This document shows, piece after piece, positions 42,688-49,995 of a DNA stretch of 64,000 nucleotides; within the stretch, counting starts at the first letter, position 1; each line of letters begins with the position of its first letter. This stretch comes from a virus, in IMG/VR virus record IMGVR_UViG_3300045256_000294, positions 62,001 to 126,000 of that record, one strand, 5' to 3'. The translations under genes and the position numbers were made by a program. Below the pieces are notes generated by a model. It searched no databases and was not told where the DNA came from. It worked only from the letters and a program-made list of their open reading frames with translations.

Positions 42688-42963
42688 ATGGAGCCAATAG
42701 TCTATCGTGTCATCGAGGCTACACCCAACGATAAGGGCATTTCTCTGCTCCTTAGTCAGGATGGGATCGAAGACCCAGAGGCTGACATCGTATTGGTGTG
42801 GCGGGATGACCAAGACGTCGAATGGGCACACTGGAAAGAACAAGACCACAGAGTCGATGCTCTATCCTGGCGATTCCCGCTAGACTCGTCAGACGACGAA
42901 ACGCACGTGTTGGTCAGTAACAACAAACTCTGGAGCAACAATAATGCAACCGCGGAAATTTAA
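42688..42963 (+). CDS. Hypothetical acidic protein (91 aa)
   Basis: This acidic 91-residue protein has MEPIVYRVIEATPNDKG, then ADIVLVWRDDQDVEWAHW and THVLVSNNKLW. It overlaps the PurZ-like start by 20 bases. The only ribosome-binding-like bases (GGAAGG) lie in the hairpin just upstream. No family is recognised. Context suggests co-expression with the PurZ-like gene. Confidence 0.55.
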   Translation: MEPIVYRVIEATPNDKGISLLLSQDGIEDPEADIVLVWRDDQDVEWAHWKEQDHRVDALSWRFPLDSSDDETHVLVSNNKLWSNNNATAEI

Positions 42964-45900
42964 CATCGTGACGGACGGGGCCTGGGGCTCGTGCGGCAAG
43001 GGCCTCATCACCACCGCCCTCGCCTGGAAGCACCGGCCACAAATCATCAGCACCACCAACATGGCGAATGCCGGACACTGCCAGACGGCTGACACCTACG
43101 TTATTACCGATCGTGGGCTGGAGCGTCTAGGGTCTGTCGTCCTCAATAGGACCGCCTCCCAAACCGTGAACATGGACGGGAACTTTGAGATGGTGTCGCA
43201 TCACCACTATGATGGCGTACGGCACATCAACGAGATCGCCCTTCAAAACGGAGTGAAGCTCCGGTGCACCGATGCCCATCGCTATTACGTCTGGGACATC
43301 CAGAACGCGGCGTTCAGATGGGTGGCCAGTAACAACCTCAACGCCGACCACCACATCTTTCTCTTCCCCAAGGAGGTTGCCTTCCCGAACAACAAACTCC
43401 TACCAGACCGGTGGTCGATGGAGCCTCTTCCCAACCGCACCATCATCACCCTACCGCCGGACTCGACCAAGACGGACGTGCGATTCGCCGAATACTTAGG
43501 GCTGCTGGTGGGTGATGGGTATTACGCCGGTCTGCAGAAGATCTCAATCGCCTTCCACAGCGATCGACTCGACGTGGCTGAGACGGTGGCCGACCTGTAT
43601 CGCGACATGGGTATTACGGCTGTCGAACTGCGGCGAGTACCGGGGAAGAGATACTCTACCCTTACCACCCGCCAGACCTCCGGCTTGAATGAACTGTTCA
43701 AGATCGTGGGCCTTGATAGGGCCACCAAGTCTGCCAAGAGGACGCCATCTGGCGTCCTACGGTCCAACAAGTTGGTCATTGCCGCCTATCTCCGTGGTCT
43801 GTTCGATGCGGACGGCTCGGTTAAGAAGGACCGCGTGCAGCTCACCAATTGCTCACGGGTCGTTGTGGAAGACGCCCAGCAGATGCTCTATGTTCTTGGT
43901 ATCCATTCATGTCTGAGCGTCTATCACTGTGACCGCCCCATCAAATCAGGCGTCCGGCTCCCACAATTCATCCTGTCAGTCTCCGGAAAGGCAGACCTGA
44001 TGGCCTTTCACCGCACGGTCGGTTTCCTGTCACGGGTCAAGACGGAGCGTCTCCTGGGACTTGTCGGCCAGACTGAGGAGCAAGGTCTAGTCCTACCCCT
44101 GTCACTGCAGCTGCGGCAAAAACTGCGACAATCTGGGCTGGCGGGCCGAACCAACACCCGCACCGCTTCGGTGGTGGAAAAACTCGCTAACAGCACCGAT
44201 CCGGAAATTGTGCGTCTCGTTGATCTGTGCCGAGACTATCACCCCGTACGCATCAAGTCGATCCGCTTACACTGCGATCAAGCTGAGGTGTTCGACATTA
44301 CCGTTCCCGGTACTCACAGCTATTTGGCCAACGGGTGTGTGTCGCACAACACCGCCGTCTTCACCGACGGCCGGACGTTCGTGGCTAAGGCCCTCCCCTC
44401 CGCCACCATCCTCACCAAGTGGCTCACCGACTACCAGCCGCAGATCGTCGTCGGCCCCACCGCCGCCTTCGACCTCGACCAGATGATGAAAGAGATCCAT
44501 GAGTGCGGGGTTAACCACTCCCTGACCATCCACCCGCGGGCCGGCGTCATCACCGAAGCCCACAAGCTGGCCGAGAGCGGCAACGGCGAAGGCTCAACCA
44601 AGCACATCGCCTCCACGATGCAGGGCTGCGGCGCCTTCCTAGCCGACAAGATCCTCCGCAAGAAGGGACTCCGGCTCGCCCGCGATTACCCCGAACTGAA
44701 CAGCTTTATGGCGGACTACCTGCCGCGGAAGCTAACCATGCTGGGAGCCGAGGCCGCTGCCCTCGAAGGACTCAGCCTGCCGGAGATGCTCTACCGGCTA
44801 ATGACCCGGCACGGCTACACCATTCTGCACGAAGGGAGCCAGGGCTTCTCCCTCGACATCAATCACGGCTCCCACTACCCCCAATGTCACCACATCGATA
44901 CTCTGGTTCGCGTCCGTACCGGCGATGGTGTTGTGGAAACGATCCGGTTGCAAAATGTGGATGTCTCCAGACACACCGAGATCGAGGACATCGGTGGATG
45001 GGTGCGTTTGCACAAATCGTGGGAGAATCTCGACCCGGAGCCGATGCTTGCCATCGTCGCCGGACAGAATTTGCTTATGGTGACCGCCGGGCACCCGACC
45101 ATCATTGAGCGTGATGGGGTACGGGTGGAGATTAGGGCCGACGCGGTTCGCCCCGGTGATCGCGTCTATACACCCACCCCCAACCGTCCTGTCGCTAACA
45201 AAGCCCTTGGACGCTCGCTTGCGTACGCGGTTGGCTATTTTCTGGGTGACGGATGGATCAGCGGAGAAATGCGGCCGGCGGCTCACCGTCCTACAGCCGG
45301 CCAGAAGAAAACCACAGAACTCGCCCGCTACCGAGCACGCAAACAAGACATGGTCGTCGAAACGCCGACACACCGGATGGCAGCAGCCCGCAAGACTCAG
45401 ATGTTGGGTGTGATCTTCTCGTCGCAGGATTTTTACCGCCTACCTGGGCATCTTGACCGTCTCAGTCTGACGCATCACATGCGGGCGACCAAGAGCAAAG
45501 CGTTCCGGCTCAACGTCTGGTCATCCGATTTCGCACGTCAACTGGACTCGATGGGCATCAAATCCGAACTCGCCCCTAACAAACGGTTGATGCCCGACTA
45601 TCTGGACTACGACGACGTGACCTTAGCGATGATCTTGGCCGGTTATATTGACTCTGACGGGACCGTGACCAAGACCGGCCGCGTCGTCTTCGAGGTTACG
45701 TCGTTGTGCCTGTGCCAGCAGTGGCAGCGCTGGTTGCATTCGTTGGGCATTAAGTGCTCGATCCGTCCCCGAAAGAAGTATGGAACACACTATAGCACAC
45801 ACACCACGACCGACCACTGGTTGATGTCGATCGTTTTCCACAAGAACCAGACCGAACACCCGGTATACCAGACTCTGCTTGCCGAATCCGCCAAGGCCGC

Positions 45901-46582
45901 AATTCGCCTGCGGCCTCAGGCTCGCTGCTGGGATCGTGACGCAACCCATGTCCGTTCGGCTTTCTCCGGCGGTCTGTCGAAGGTTACGAGAATCGTCCGA
46001 CTCGGTTTGCGGCGGGCTTGGGACGTCACTACCGACACCGGAACTTTCCTGGCCGGCGGCATCTTAGCCCACAACTGTACCAGCCGTGGGACAACCGGCA
46101 TGCAGAACATGGCCGACATGGGGATCAGCCACTTCGAACTCGGCGACGTCTACCTCGTCATCCGCCCATACCCGATCCGGGTGGGCAACGTGATCGAGAA
46201 CGGCCAACAGGTCGGCTACTCCGGCGACTGCTACGACGGCCAGGAGGAGATTACCTGGGAGCAGGTCGCCAAGGAGTCTGGCATGCCGGATGACGTGGCA
46301 GCGAGCTTGCTCAAAAAGGAACTGACGACGGTGACCAAGCGACTCCGCCGGGTATTCACCTTCTCTGACCGGCAGCTTCGGGAAGCGGCCCTCATTAACG
46401 GGGCCACCAAGATCGCCCTCAACTTCGCCAACTACATCGACTACTCGGTCGCCGGCAAAAACCAGTACGATGAACTCACCCCCAAGGTGAAGGACTTCAT
46501 CGCCCGTGTTGAGGACGTGACCAAGCTGCCGGTCACCGTGGTGGGGACCGGGCCACAGGTGGACCACGTGGTACTCCTCTGA
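42944..46582 (+). CDS. purZ: PurZ-like adenylosuccinate synthetase family enzyme with two inteins
   Basis: The 1212 residues become 391 after removal of two inteins. The N-terminal loop is DGAWGSCGKGLITTALA: the family's GDEGKG loop with Ser in place of the catalytic Asp. NMANAGH joined to TAVF follows, then KALPSA. This Ser variant and the NM-NAGHT pattern are those of phage PurZ (2-aminoadenylosuccinate synthase, which uses dGMP on the way to diaminopurine) rather than PurA. Downstream SQGFSLDINHGSHYP joined to CTSRGTTG is the nucleotide-binding loop, and QVGYSGDCYDGQ belongs to the C-terminal Asp-binding part. PurZ homologues also occur in phages without diaminopurine DNA, so the base modification is not proven. 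No DatZ- or MazZ-like gene is visible in the window. Confidence 0.75.
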   Translation: MQPRKFNIVTDGAWGSCGKGLITTALAWKHRPQIISTTNMANAGHCQTADTYVITDRGLERLGSVVLNRTASQTVNMDGNFEMVSHHHYDGVRHINEIALQNGVKLRCTDAHRYYVWDIQNAAFRWVASNNLNADHHIFLFPKEVAFPNNKLLPDRWSMEPLPNRTIITLPPDSTKTDVRFAEYLGLLVGDGYYAGLQKISIAFHSDRLDVAETVADLYRDMGITAVELRRVPGKRYSTLTTRQTSGLNELFKIVGLDRATKSAKRTPSGVLRSNKLVIAAYLRGLFDADGSVKKDRVQLTNCSRVVVEDAQQMLYVLGIHSCLSVYHCDRPIKSGVRLPQFILSVSGKADLMAFHRTVGFLSRVKTERLLGLVGQTEEQGLVLPLSLQLRQKLRQSGLAGRTNTRTASVVEKLANSTDPEIVRLVDLCRDYHPVRIKSIRLHCDQAEVFDITVPGTHSYLANGCVSHNTAVFTDGRTFVAKALPSATILTKWLTDYQPQIVVGPTAAFDLDQMMKEIHECGVNHSLTIHPRAGVITEAHKLAESGNGEGSTKHIASTMQGCGAFLADKILRKKGLRLARDYPELNSFMADYLPRKLTMLGAEAAALEGLSLPEMLYRLMTRHGYTILHEGSQGFSLDINHGSHYPQCHHIDTLVRVRTGDGVVETIRLQNVDVSRHTEIEDIGGWVRLHKSWENLDPEPMLAIVAGQNLLMVTAGHPTIIERDGVRVEIRADAVRPGDRVYTPTPNRPVANKALGRSLAYAVGYFLGDGWISGEMRPAAHRPTAGQKKTTELARYRARKQDMVVETPTHRMAAARKTQMLGVIFSSQDFYRLPGHLDRLSLTHHMRATKSKAFRLNVWSSDFARQLDSMGIKSELAPNKRLMPDYLDYDDVTLAMILAGYIDSDGTVTKTGRVVFEVTSLCLCQQWQRWLHSLGIKCSIRPRKKYGTHYSTHTTTDHWLMSIVFHKNQTEHPVYQTLLAESAKAAIRLRPQARCWDRDATHVRSAFSGGLSKVTRIVRLGLRRAWDVTTDTGTFLAGGILAHNCTSRGTTGMQNMADMGISHFELGDVYLVIRPYPIRVGNVIENGQQVGYSGDCYDGQEEITWEQVAKESGMPDDVAASLLKKELTTVTKRLRRVFTFSDRQLREAALINGATKIALNFANYIDYSVAGKNQYDELTPKVKDFIARVEDVTKLPVTVVGTGPQVDHVVLL
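43079..44350 (+). other. Intein 1 in the PurZ-like enzyme (424 aa, LAGLIDADG type)
   Basis: The intein lies between NAGH and T of the nucleotide-binding NAGHT motif. It starts CQTADTYVITDRG and ends VSHN before Thr, so the +1 nucleophile is Thr. Block B is CTDAHRYYV-like. LAGLIDADG helices are FAEYLGLLVGDGYY and IAAYLRGLFDADGSV, both with their acidic residue, so the endonuclease looks intact. Composition is close to that of the host gene, suggesting a long residence. Confidence 0.88.
44885..46075 (+). other. Intein 2 in the PurZ-like enzyme (397 aa, LAGLIDADG type)
   Basis: The intein lies between SHYPQ and CTSRGTTG, the second substrate-binding loop. It starts CHHIDTLVRVRTGDG and ends LAHN before Cys. 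Block B is TAGHPTIIE. LAGLIDADG helices are LAYAVGYFLGDGWI and LAMILAGYIDSDGTV, both acidic. The two inteins in this gene differ in +1 residue and sequence and so were acquired separately. Both must be removed for a working enzyme. Confidence 0.88.
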
Positions 46583-46806
46583 TGACCTTCTACAGCGACA
46601 ATGCAACCTTCGCTTCGAACGCAGCCCAGGCCCTGGTGAACCGGGGGCTGGGCTTCACCTTTTACAAATCTCCCGGCAATGGACACGGTGAATTCGCATT
46701 TCACGTTATGGATGATAAGGCCATAGACTTGATCCGCTATATGGGTGACCATTGGGCGGTGTCCCTCTACGAGGTCCATGATAAGGACCAGCCCAACAGG
46801 GACTGA
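46582..46806 (+). CDS. Hypothetical small protein (74 aa)
   Basis: ATG 46582 overlaps the PurZ-like stop. The protein reads MTFYSDNATFASNAAQAL, then GLGFTFYKSPGNGHGEFAF and DLIRYMGDHWAVSLYEV, a compact alpha/beta fold of 74 residues. No family is recognised. Its coupling to the PurZ-like gene makes it a candidate partner. Confidence 0.55.
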   Translation: MTFYSDNATFASNAAQALVNRGLGFTFYKSPGNGHGEFAFHVMDDKAIDLIRYMGDHWAVSLYEVHDKDQPNRD

Positions 46807-46836
46807 CTTCGGTAGCTATGGAAACCCGGAGCTACC

Positions 46837-47634
46837 ATGCTACTCGATAAACTGAAAATTGCAGCCTACCTGGATGAAGCCGGCGAGGATATCCTGTCCG
46901 CCTGCTCAGTTCTGGCGGAACACAAGTTCAATTACGTCGTCCTCCGCCACGCCTGGAGTGGCAATATCCTCGACGTCAACGATCAGACCTGTGCCAAACT
47001 CCGCAAGACTCTACAGGATCACAACCTGAGCGTGGTCGCTCTGGTGACTGACCTGGGTAAAGTTGAGACGCCACAACTGATGCGGACGCCCAAGGAGAAG
47101 ATCGAGCGTCTGTTCAATCTGGCCACCTACTTCCAGGCCAGTATGGTGCGGGTGCACTGTGGGGTCAAGTCGCGTAACCAGGACGAGAAGGCGATTGAGT
47201 CCTGGATGCAGATGATCACCGAGAAGTGTCTGATCTCGACGACAATTCCGCTATATGAAGTAGTGGATGAGAGCGTCTACCGCGAGCCGCCAGAGGTCGC
47301 CAAATTACTATCGGCGAACCGACGCTGGAAGCTGCTGTACGACCCCGTTCAGCTTATCATCAAGCAGAACCAAAACCCATTTTTGCGGTATTGGACGTTG
47401 TTGAAGGCGTTCATAGCCGCTGTGGATCTTCGTGATTTCAAAATTGGTCACGGCTACAAGCCGGTTGGTCTTGGCGATGCCCGGATGAAGCTAACGGTTG
47501 ACGAGGGGCTGGGCGGCACGTATAAGGGCTGGTATTTCTTCGAGCCCTCTCTTGGCCGTCGCTACGCTTCCGCGGTAACTAAGGCGGATACTTTCAAGCT
47601 CGCTCTAGGAGCACTTGAAAATATCATGGCTTGA
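46837..47634 (+). CDS. Sugar-phosphate isomerase/AP-endonuclease-2-like TIM barrel (265 aa)
   Basis: The barrel strands are visible in order: LKIAAYLDEAGEDI, then FNYVVLRHAW, LSVVALVTDLG, ASMVRVHCGV, IPLYEVVDES, WKLLYDPVQL and FIAAVDLRDF. This is the xylose-isomerase-like/AP endonuclease 2 layout, with acidic residues at strand ends suited to a metal. It is most likely a sugar isomerase or epimerase rather than a DNA repair enzyme. It lies 30 bases after the 74-aa gene. Confidence 0.55.
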   Translation: MLLDKLKIAAYLDEAGEDILSACSVLAEHKFNYVVLRHAWSGNILDVNDQTCAKLRKTLQDHNLSVVALVTDLGKVETPQLMRTPKEKIERLFNLATYFQASMVRVHCGVKSRNQDEKAIESWMQMITEKCLISTTIPLYEVVDESVYREPPEVAKLLSANRRWKLLYDPVQLIIKQNQNPFLRYWTLLKAFIAAVDLRDFKIGHGYKPVGLGDARMKLTVDEGLGGTYKGWYFFEPSLGRRYASAVTKADTFKLALGALENIMA

Positions 47635-47672
47635 ACCCAGGGCAAAGTTTCGAGTAACACAAAGGCAAAACC

Positions 47673-47885
47673 ATGGTTGCGAACATCAACGAAGCGGTCG
47701 AAGCGATCAAGCGGGTGGGCGGGACGAACGCCCGCATTGTCCCTATGCCTGGGCAGGATGTGAACGGACGCCAACAGGTCGAAATCCGCGAGGGCACCTC
47801 ATGGTATCCTGTGGTGACCGGGGTCAGCAGGAAGATGGCCGAAGACATCATCGCACAGGCTGTCAACAAGGTGATTCTTGGGTAA
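47673..47885 (+). CDS. Hypothetical small protein (70 aa)
   Basis: The protein reads MVANINEAVEAIKRVGG, then ARIVPMPGQDVNGRQQVEIR, then a C-terminal helix (MAEDIIAQAVNKVIL). Its TAA overlaps the next ATG, supporting reality. No family is recognised, and the function is unknown. Confidence 0.55.
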   Translation: MVANINEAVEAIKRVGGTNARIVPMPGQDVNGRQQVEIREGTSWYPVVTGVSRKMAEDIIAQAVNKVILG

Positions 47886-48331
47886 TGATGCCTGAGCAGC
47901 GGAAGATAAAGAGTGTCACCGAACTCGCCAAATATCGCGTGGGCGATACGGTGTGGTGGGTTATTCTACGTCCGCTGCAGGCCGGCCTCACTCGTGGCCT
48001 GCCGGAACACGACGAGTGGATGAAAAAACACCACCCCAAAGTCCTCTATGAATGGGGGCCTGGGAAAATCGTGTGGGGAAAGGCACTACTGCCGAAACTA
48101 CAACACGTCGATTTCGGCAACATTGTACCGCTCCTCACCAGCAAAATCCTTGTTGACCAGTTCCCGATCTGCGACATTCTCCGCAGTCGTGACACCGGAG
48201 AGTTCTTCTACTCCAATGCCGATGACGAGTGGATGCCAGAATCGTACTTGCTAACCACCAAGATCGCCGCGGACCGTGAACGGACCCGCATCCTCCGGTT
48301 GTTTCAAAAGTGGATCGACAACAACAAATGA
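47885..48331 (+). CDS. Hypothetical protein (148 aa)
   Basis: The start is ATG 47885 (TAATG coupling); a second ATG follows at once. The protein reads ELAKYRVGDTVWWVILRP, an SH3-like opening, then LLTSKILVDQFPICDILR and a basic C-terminal helix (RERTRILRLFQKW). The stop overlaps the next gene. It may bind nucleic acid or protein; no family is recognised. Confidence 0.55.
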   Translation: MMPEQRKIKSVTELAKYRVGDTVWWVILRPLQAGLTRGLPEHDEWMKKHHPKVLYEWGPGKIVWGKALLPKLQHVDFGNIVPLLTSKILVDQFPICDILRSRDTGEFFYSNADDEWMPESYLLTTKIAADRERTRILRLFQKWIDNNK

Positions 48332-48693
48332 TCTGGTCATCGGATCAAGGCGATCCACCATACTACACCCCTGTCGCCAACGGTGTAATCGAGCAATTGC
48401 TCGGAAACAACTACTTCGTATCTGCCTATTGGGACCAAACCAGGGCGGAGGGGATGCAGGTAGTAATCGACATCTCCTTACCACACGGCATCTTCTCAGA
48501 ATTCCCCGGAATGACCATTAGCCGCGTTGTCTGTGGTCCACCACCCACAGCCATTACCGCAATTGGTCGGCACCGGGAAGCTGGGCTATACCTTGATGCC
48601 GTCGACCCTGAATCGTTCCAGAAGTTGAATCGTTTTCTCAAAGCTGCTGGTCGTCACGATCCTTCTGGTTCCGCATCCAAGTCGCCTGCATGA
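48328..48693 (+). CDS. Hypothetical protein (121 aa)
   Basis: ATG 48328 overlaps the previous stop. The protein reads MIWSSDQGDPPYYTPVA, then LLGNNYFVSAYWDQTRAEG and VVIDISLPHGIFSEFPG, with strands and loops but no recognised motif. The final 56 bases overlap the convergent dehydrogenase gene. Confidence 0.5.
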   Translation: MIWSSDQGDPPYYTPVANGVIEQLLGNNYFVSAYWDQTRAEGMQVVIDISLPHGIFSEFPGMTISRVVCGPPPTAITAIGRHREAGLYLDAVDPESFQKLNRFLKAAGRHDPSGSASKSPA

Positions 48694-49465
48694 TCGGGGT
48701 ATCAACCCCAAGCCGACGAGCACCGATCATCATATTGGCGAGGTCCTTCGGCAGACACTTCCCGCCAAACCCGAACTTCCCGTCGTGCCCCGGCACCTGA
48801 GTGTGCGATTGGGTGATCCGACCGTCCGCCAGTATCGCCTCCCGGCAGTGCTCCCAATCGAGTTTACCGGCGTCGGCGATTTTGCGAAGTTCATTGAACA
48901 GACCCACCTTCACGGCCCAGATCACGTTCATCGACAGCTTCACGTACTCGGTTTCTGCTGCCGACATCACATACACCGGCACTCCGGCGAACCGCTCCTT
49001 GCACATCGCTTCGAAATCGCGAGCCGCGTTCATCGACTTCTGGTCCGGAGCCCAGCCGATGAGATTGCGGGACGGAGTGTACGAGTCGATGAGGCTGAGT
49101 CGTTCCGTGAGAAATTCAGGGTGGTGGATGATGGTCAGGTCTGGGTAGATTTTGGTCATCTCGCCGGTGAAGCCCATCGGAATGGTGGATTTGATGACCA
49201 CCACCCCACATTTGGGGAGTTCGGCGAGTTTCTTGAAGACGCTCTCTATGATGTCGGTGTCGCACTCATATGATCCCGGCCGGCGGTTGGTTGGTACTGC
49301 GATGAATACATAATCGCAGGCGGCGGTTTCTTCGAGGGAGTGCACGCTGCGGTTGGGGTCGGCGTCGTGAATCTTGATGTCGGCCACGTATTCAGACCAG
49401 ACCTTGGCGTGAGCTTTCCCTACTACTCCGTGGCCAATGACCCCGAACGTTGGTTTTTTGGTCAT
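48638..49465 (-). CDS. UDP-glucose/GDP-mannose dehydrogenase family, short form
   Basis: The 275-residue protein has an N-terminal NAD-binding Rossmann fold (FGVIGHGVVGKAHA), then DYVFIAVPTNRR, VVVIKSTIPMGFT and EFLTERLS. It also has the dimerisation helix (ETEYVKLSMNVIWAVKVGLFNE) and the catalytic Cys in FGFGGKCLPKDLANM. Family enzymes are about 400-450 residues; the C-terminal UDP-binding domain is absent. It may still oxidise a sugar nucleotide or act on another substrate. It is the only minus-strand gene among plus-strand ones and has its own promoter gap of 35 bases. Confidence 0.8.
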   Translation of the reverse strand: MTKKPTFGVIGHGVVGKAHAKVWSEYVADIKIHDADPNRSVHSLEETAACDYVFIAVPTNRRPGSYECDTDIIESVFKKLAELPKCGVVVIKSTIPMGFTGEMTKIYPDLTIIHHPEFLTERLSLIDSYTPSRNLIGWAPDQKSMNAARDFEAMCKERFAGVPVYVMSAAETEYVKLSMNVIWAVKVGLFNELRKIADAGKLDWEHCREAILADGRITQSHTQVPGHDGKFGFGGKCLPKDLANMMIGARRLGVDTPIMQATWMRNQKDRDDQQL

Positions 49466-49500
49466 GATAGATACTCAATCTCGAACAGGAGTTCTGGGCG

Positions 49501-49962
49501 ATGGGAAAGAAGAGCCGCCAGAAGAAAGCCCGTCGGAACGAGCCACACCCAACGATCTTTGTCCTTGATGGAACCATCCAGCACTTCCCGGATGGTTCTA
49601 TGATGGAACTATATACTGGCGTGACACCGGATGAGTGGCAGGAGATCGTCATCAGCAGCGTCCAATTCAAGATCTTCCTGGACTGTCTCAAGGATGTAGC
49701 CTGCCCACTTCTGCACGAGGTCTGGACCAAGGAAGATGAATGGTATCGACTGATGCTGGAACACAACATCAGCCGGATGCGGAACCTCGATCCCATGATC
49801 TTCCTGCCGATCGACCAGGACGAGATCAAGCGGAAATTCGAAGACAAGATCCGCACACAGTCGATCGAAGTCGCCGCGGATATCAAGAAGTTCCGTGATC
49901 AGCACTACTCATTCCTGGGAGAGCGGTCCGACCACAGCAGCACCGACGTGTCGGAGCTATAA
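49501..49962 (+). CDS. Hypothetical protein before the giant virion gene (153 aa)
   Basis: The start follows an AGGAG ribosome-binding site. The basic N-terminus (MGKKSRQKKARRNEPH) leads to an acidic alpha-helical body (DEWQEIVISSVQFKIFLD, then DEIKRKFEDKIRTQSIEV). It ends 34 bases before the 1905-residue virion gene and is probably co-transcribed. It may be a chaperone or small virion protein; no family is recognised. Confidence 0.55.
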   Translation: MGKKSRQKKARRNEPHPTIFVLDGTIQHFPDGSMMELYTGVTPDEWQEIVISSVQFKIFLDCLKDVACPLLHEVWTKEDEWYRLMLEHNISRMRNLDPMIFLPIDQDEIKRKFEDKIRTQSIEVAADIKKFRDQHYSFLGERSDHSSTDVSEL

Positions 49963-49995
49963 CCCAAAACTAAAGTGGACTTCTTAGGGGTGCAT

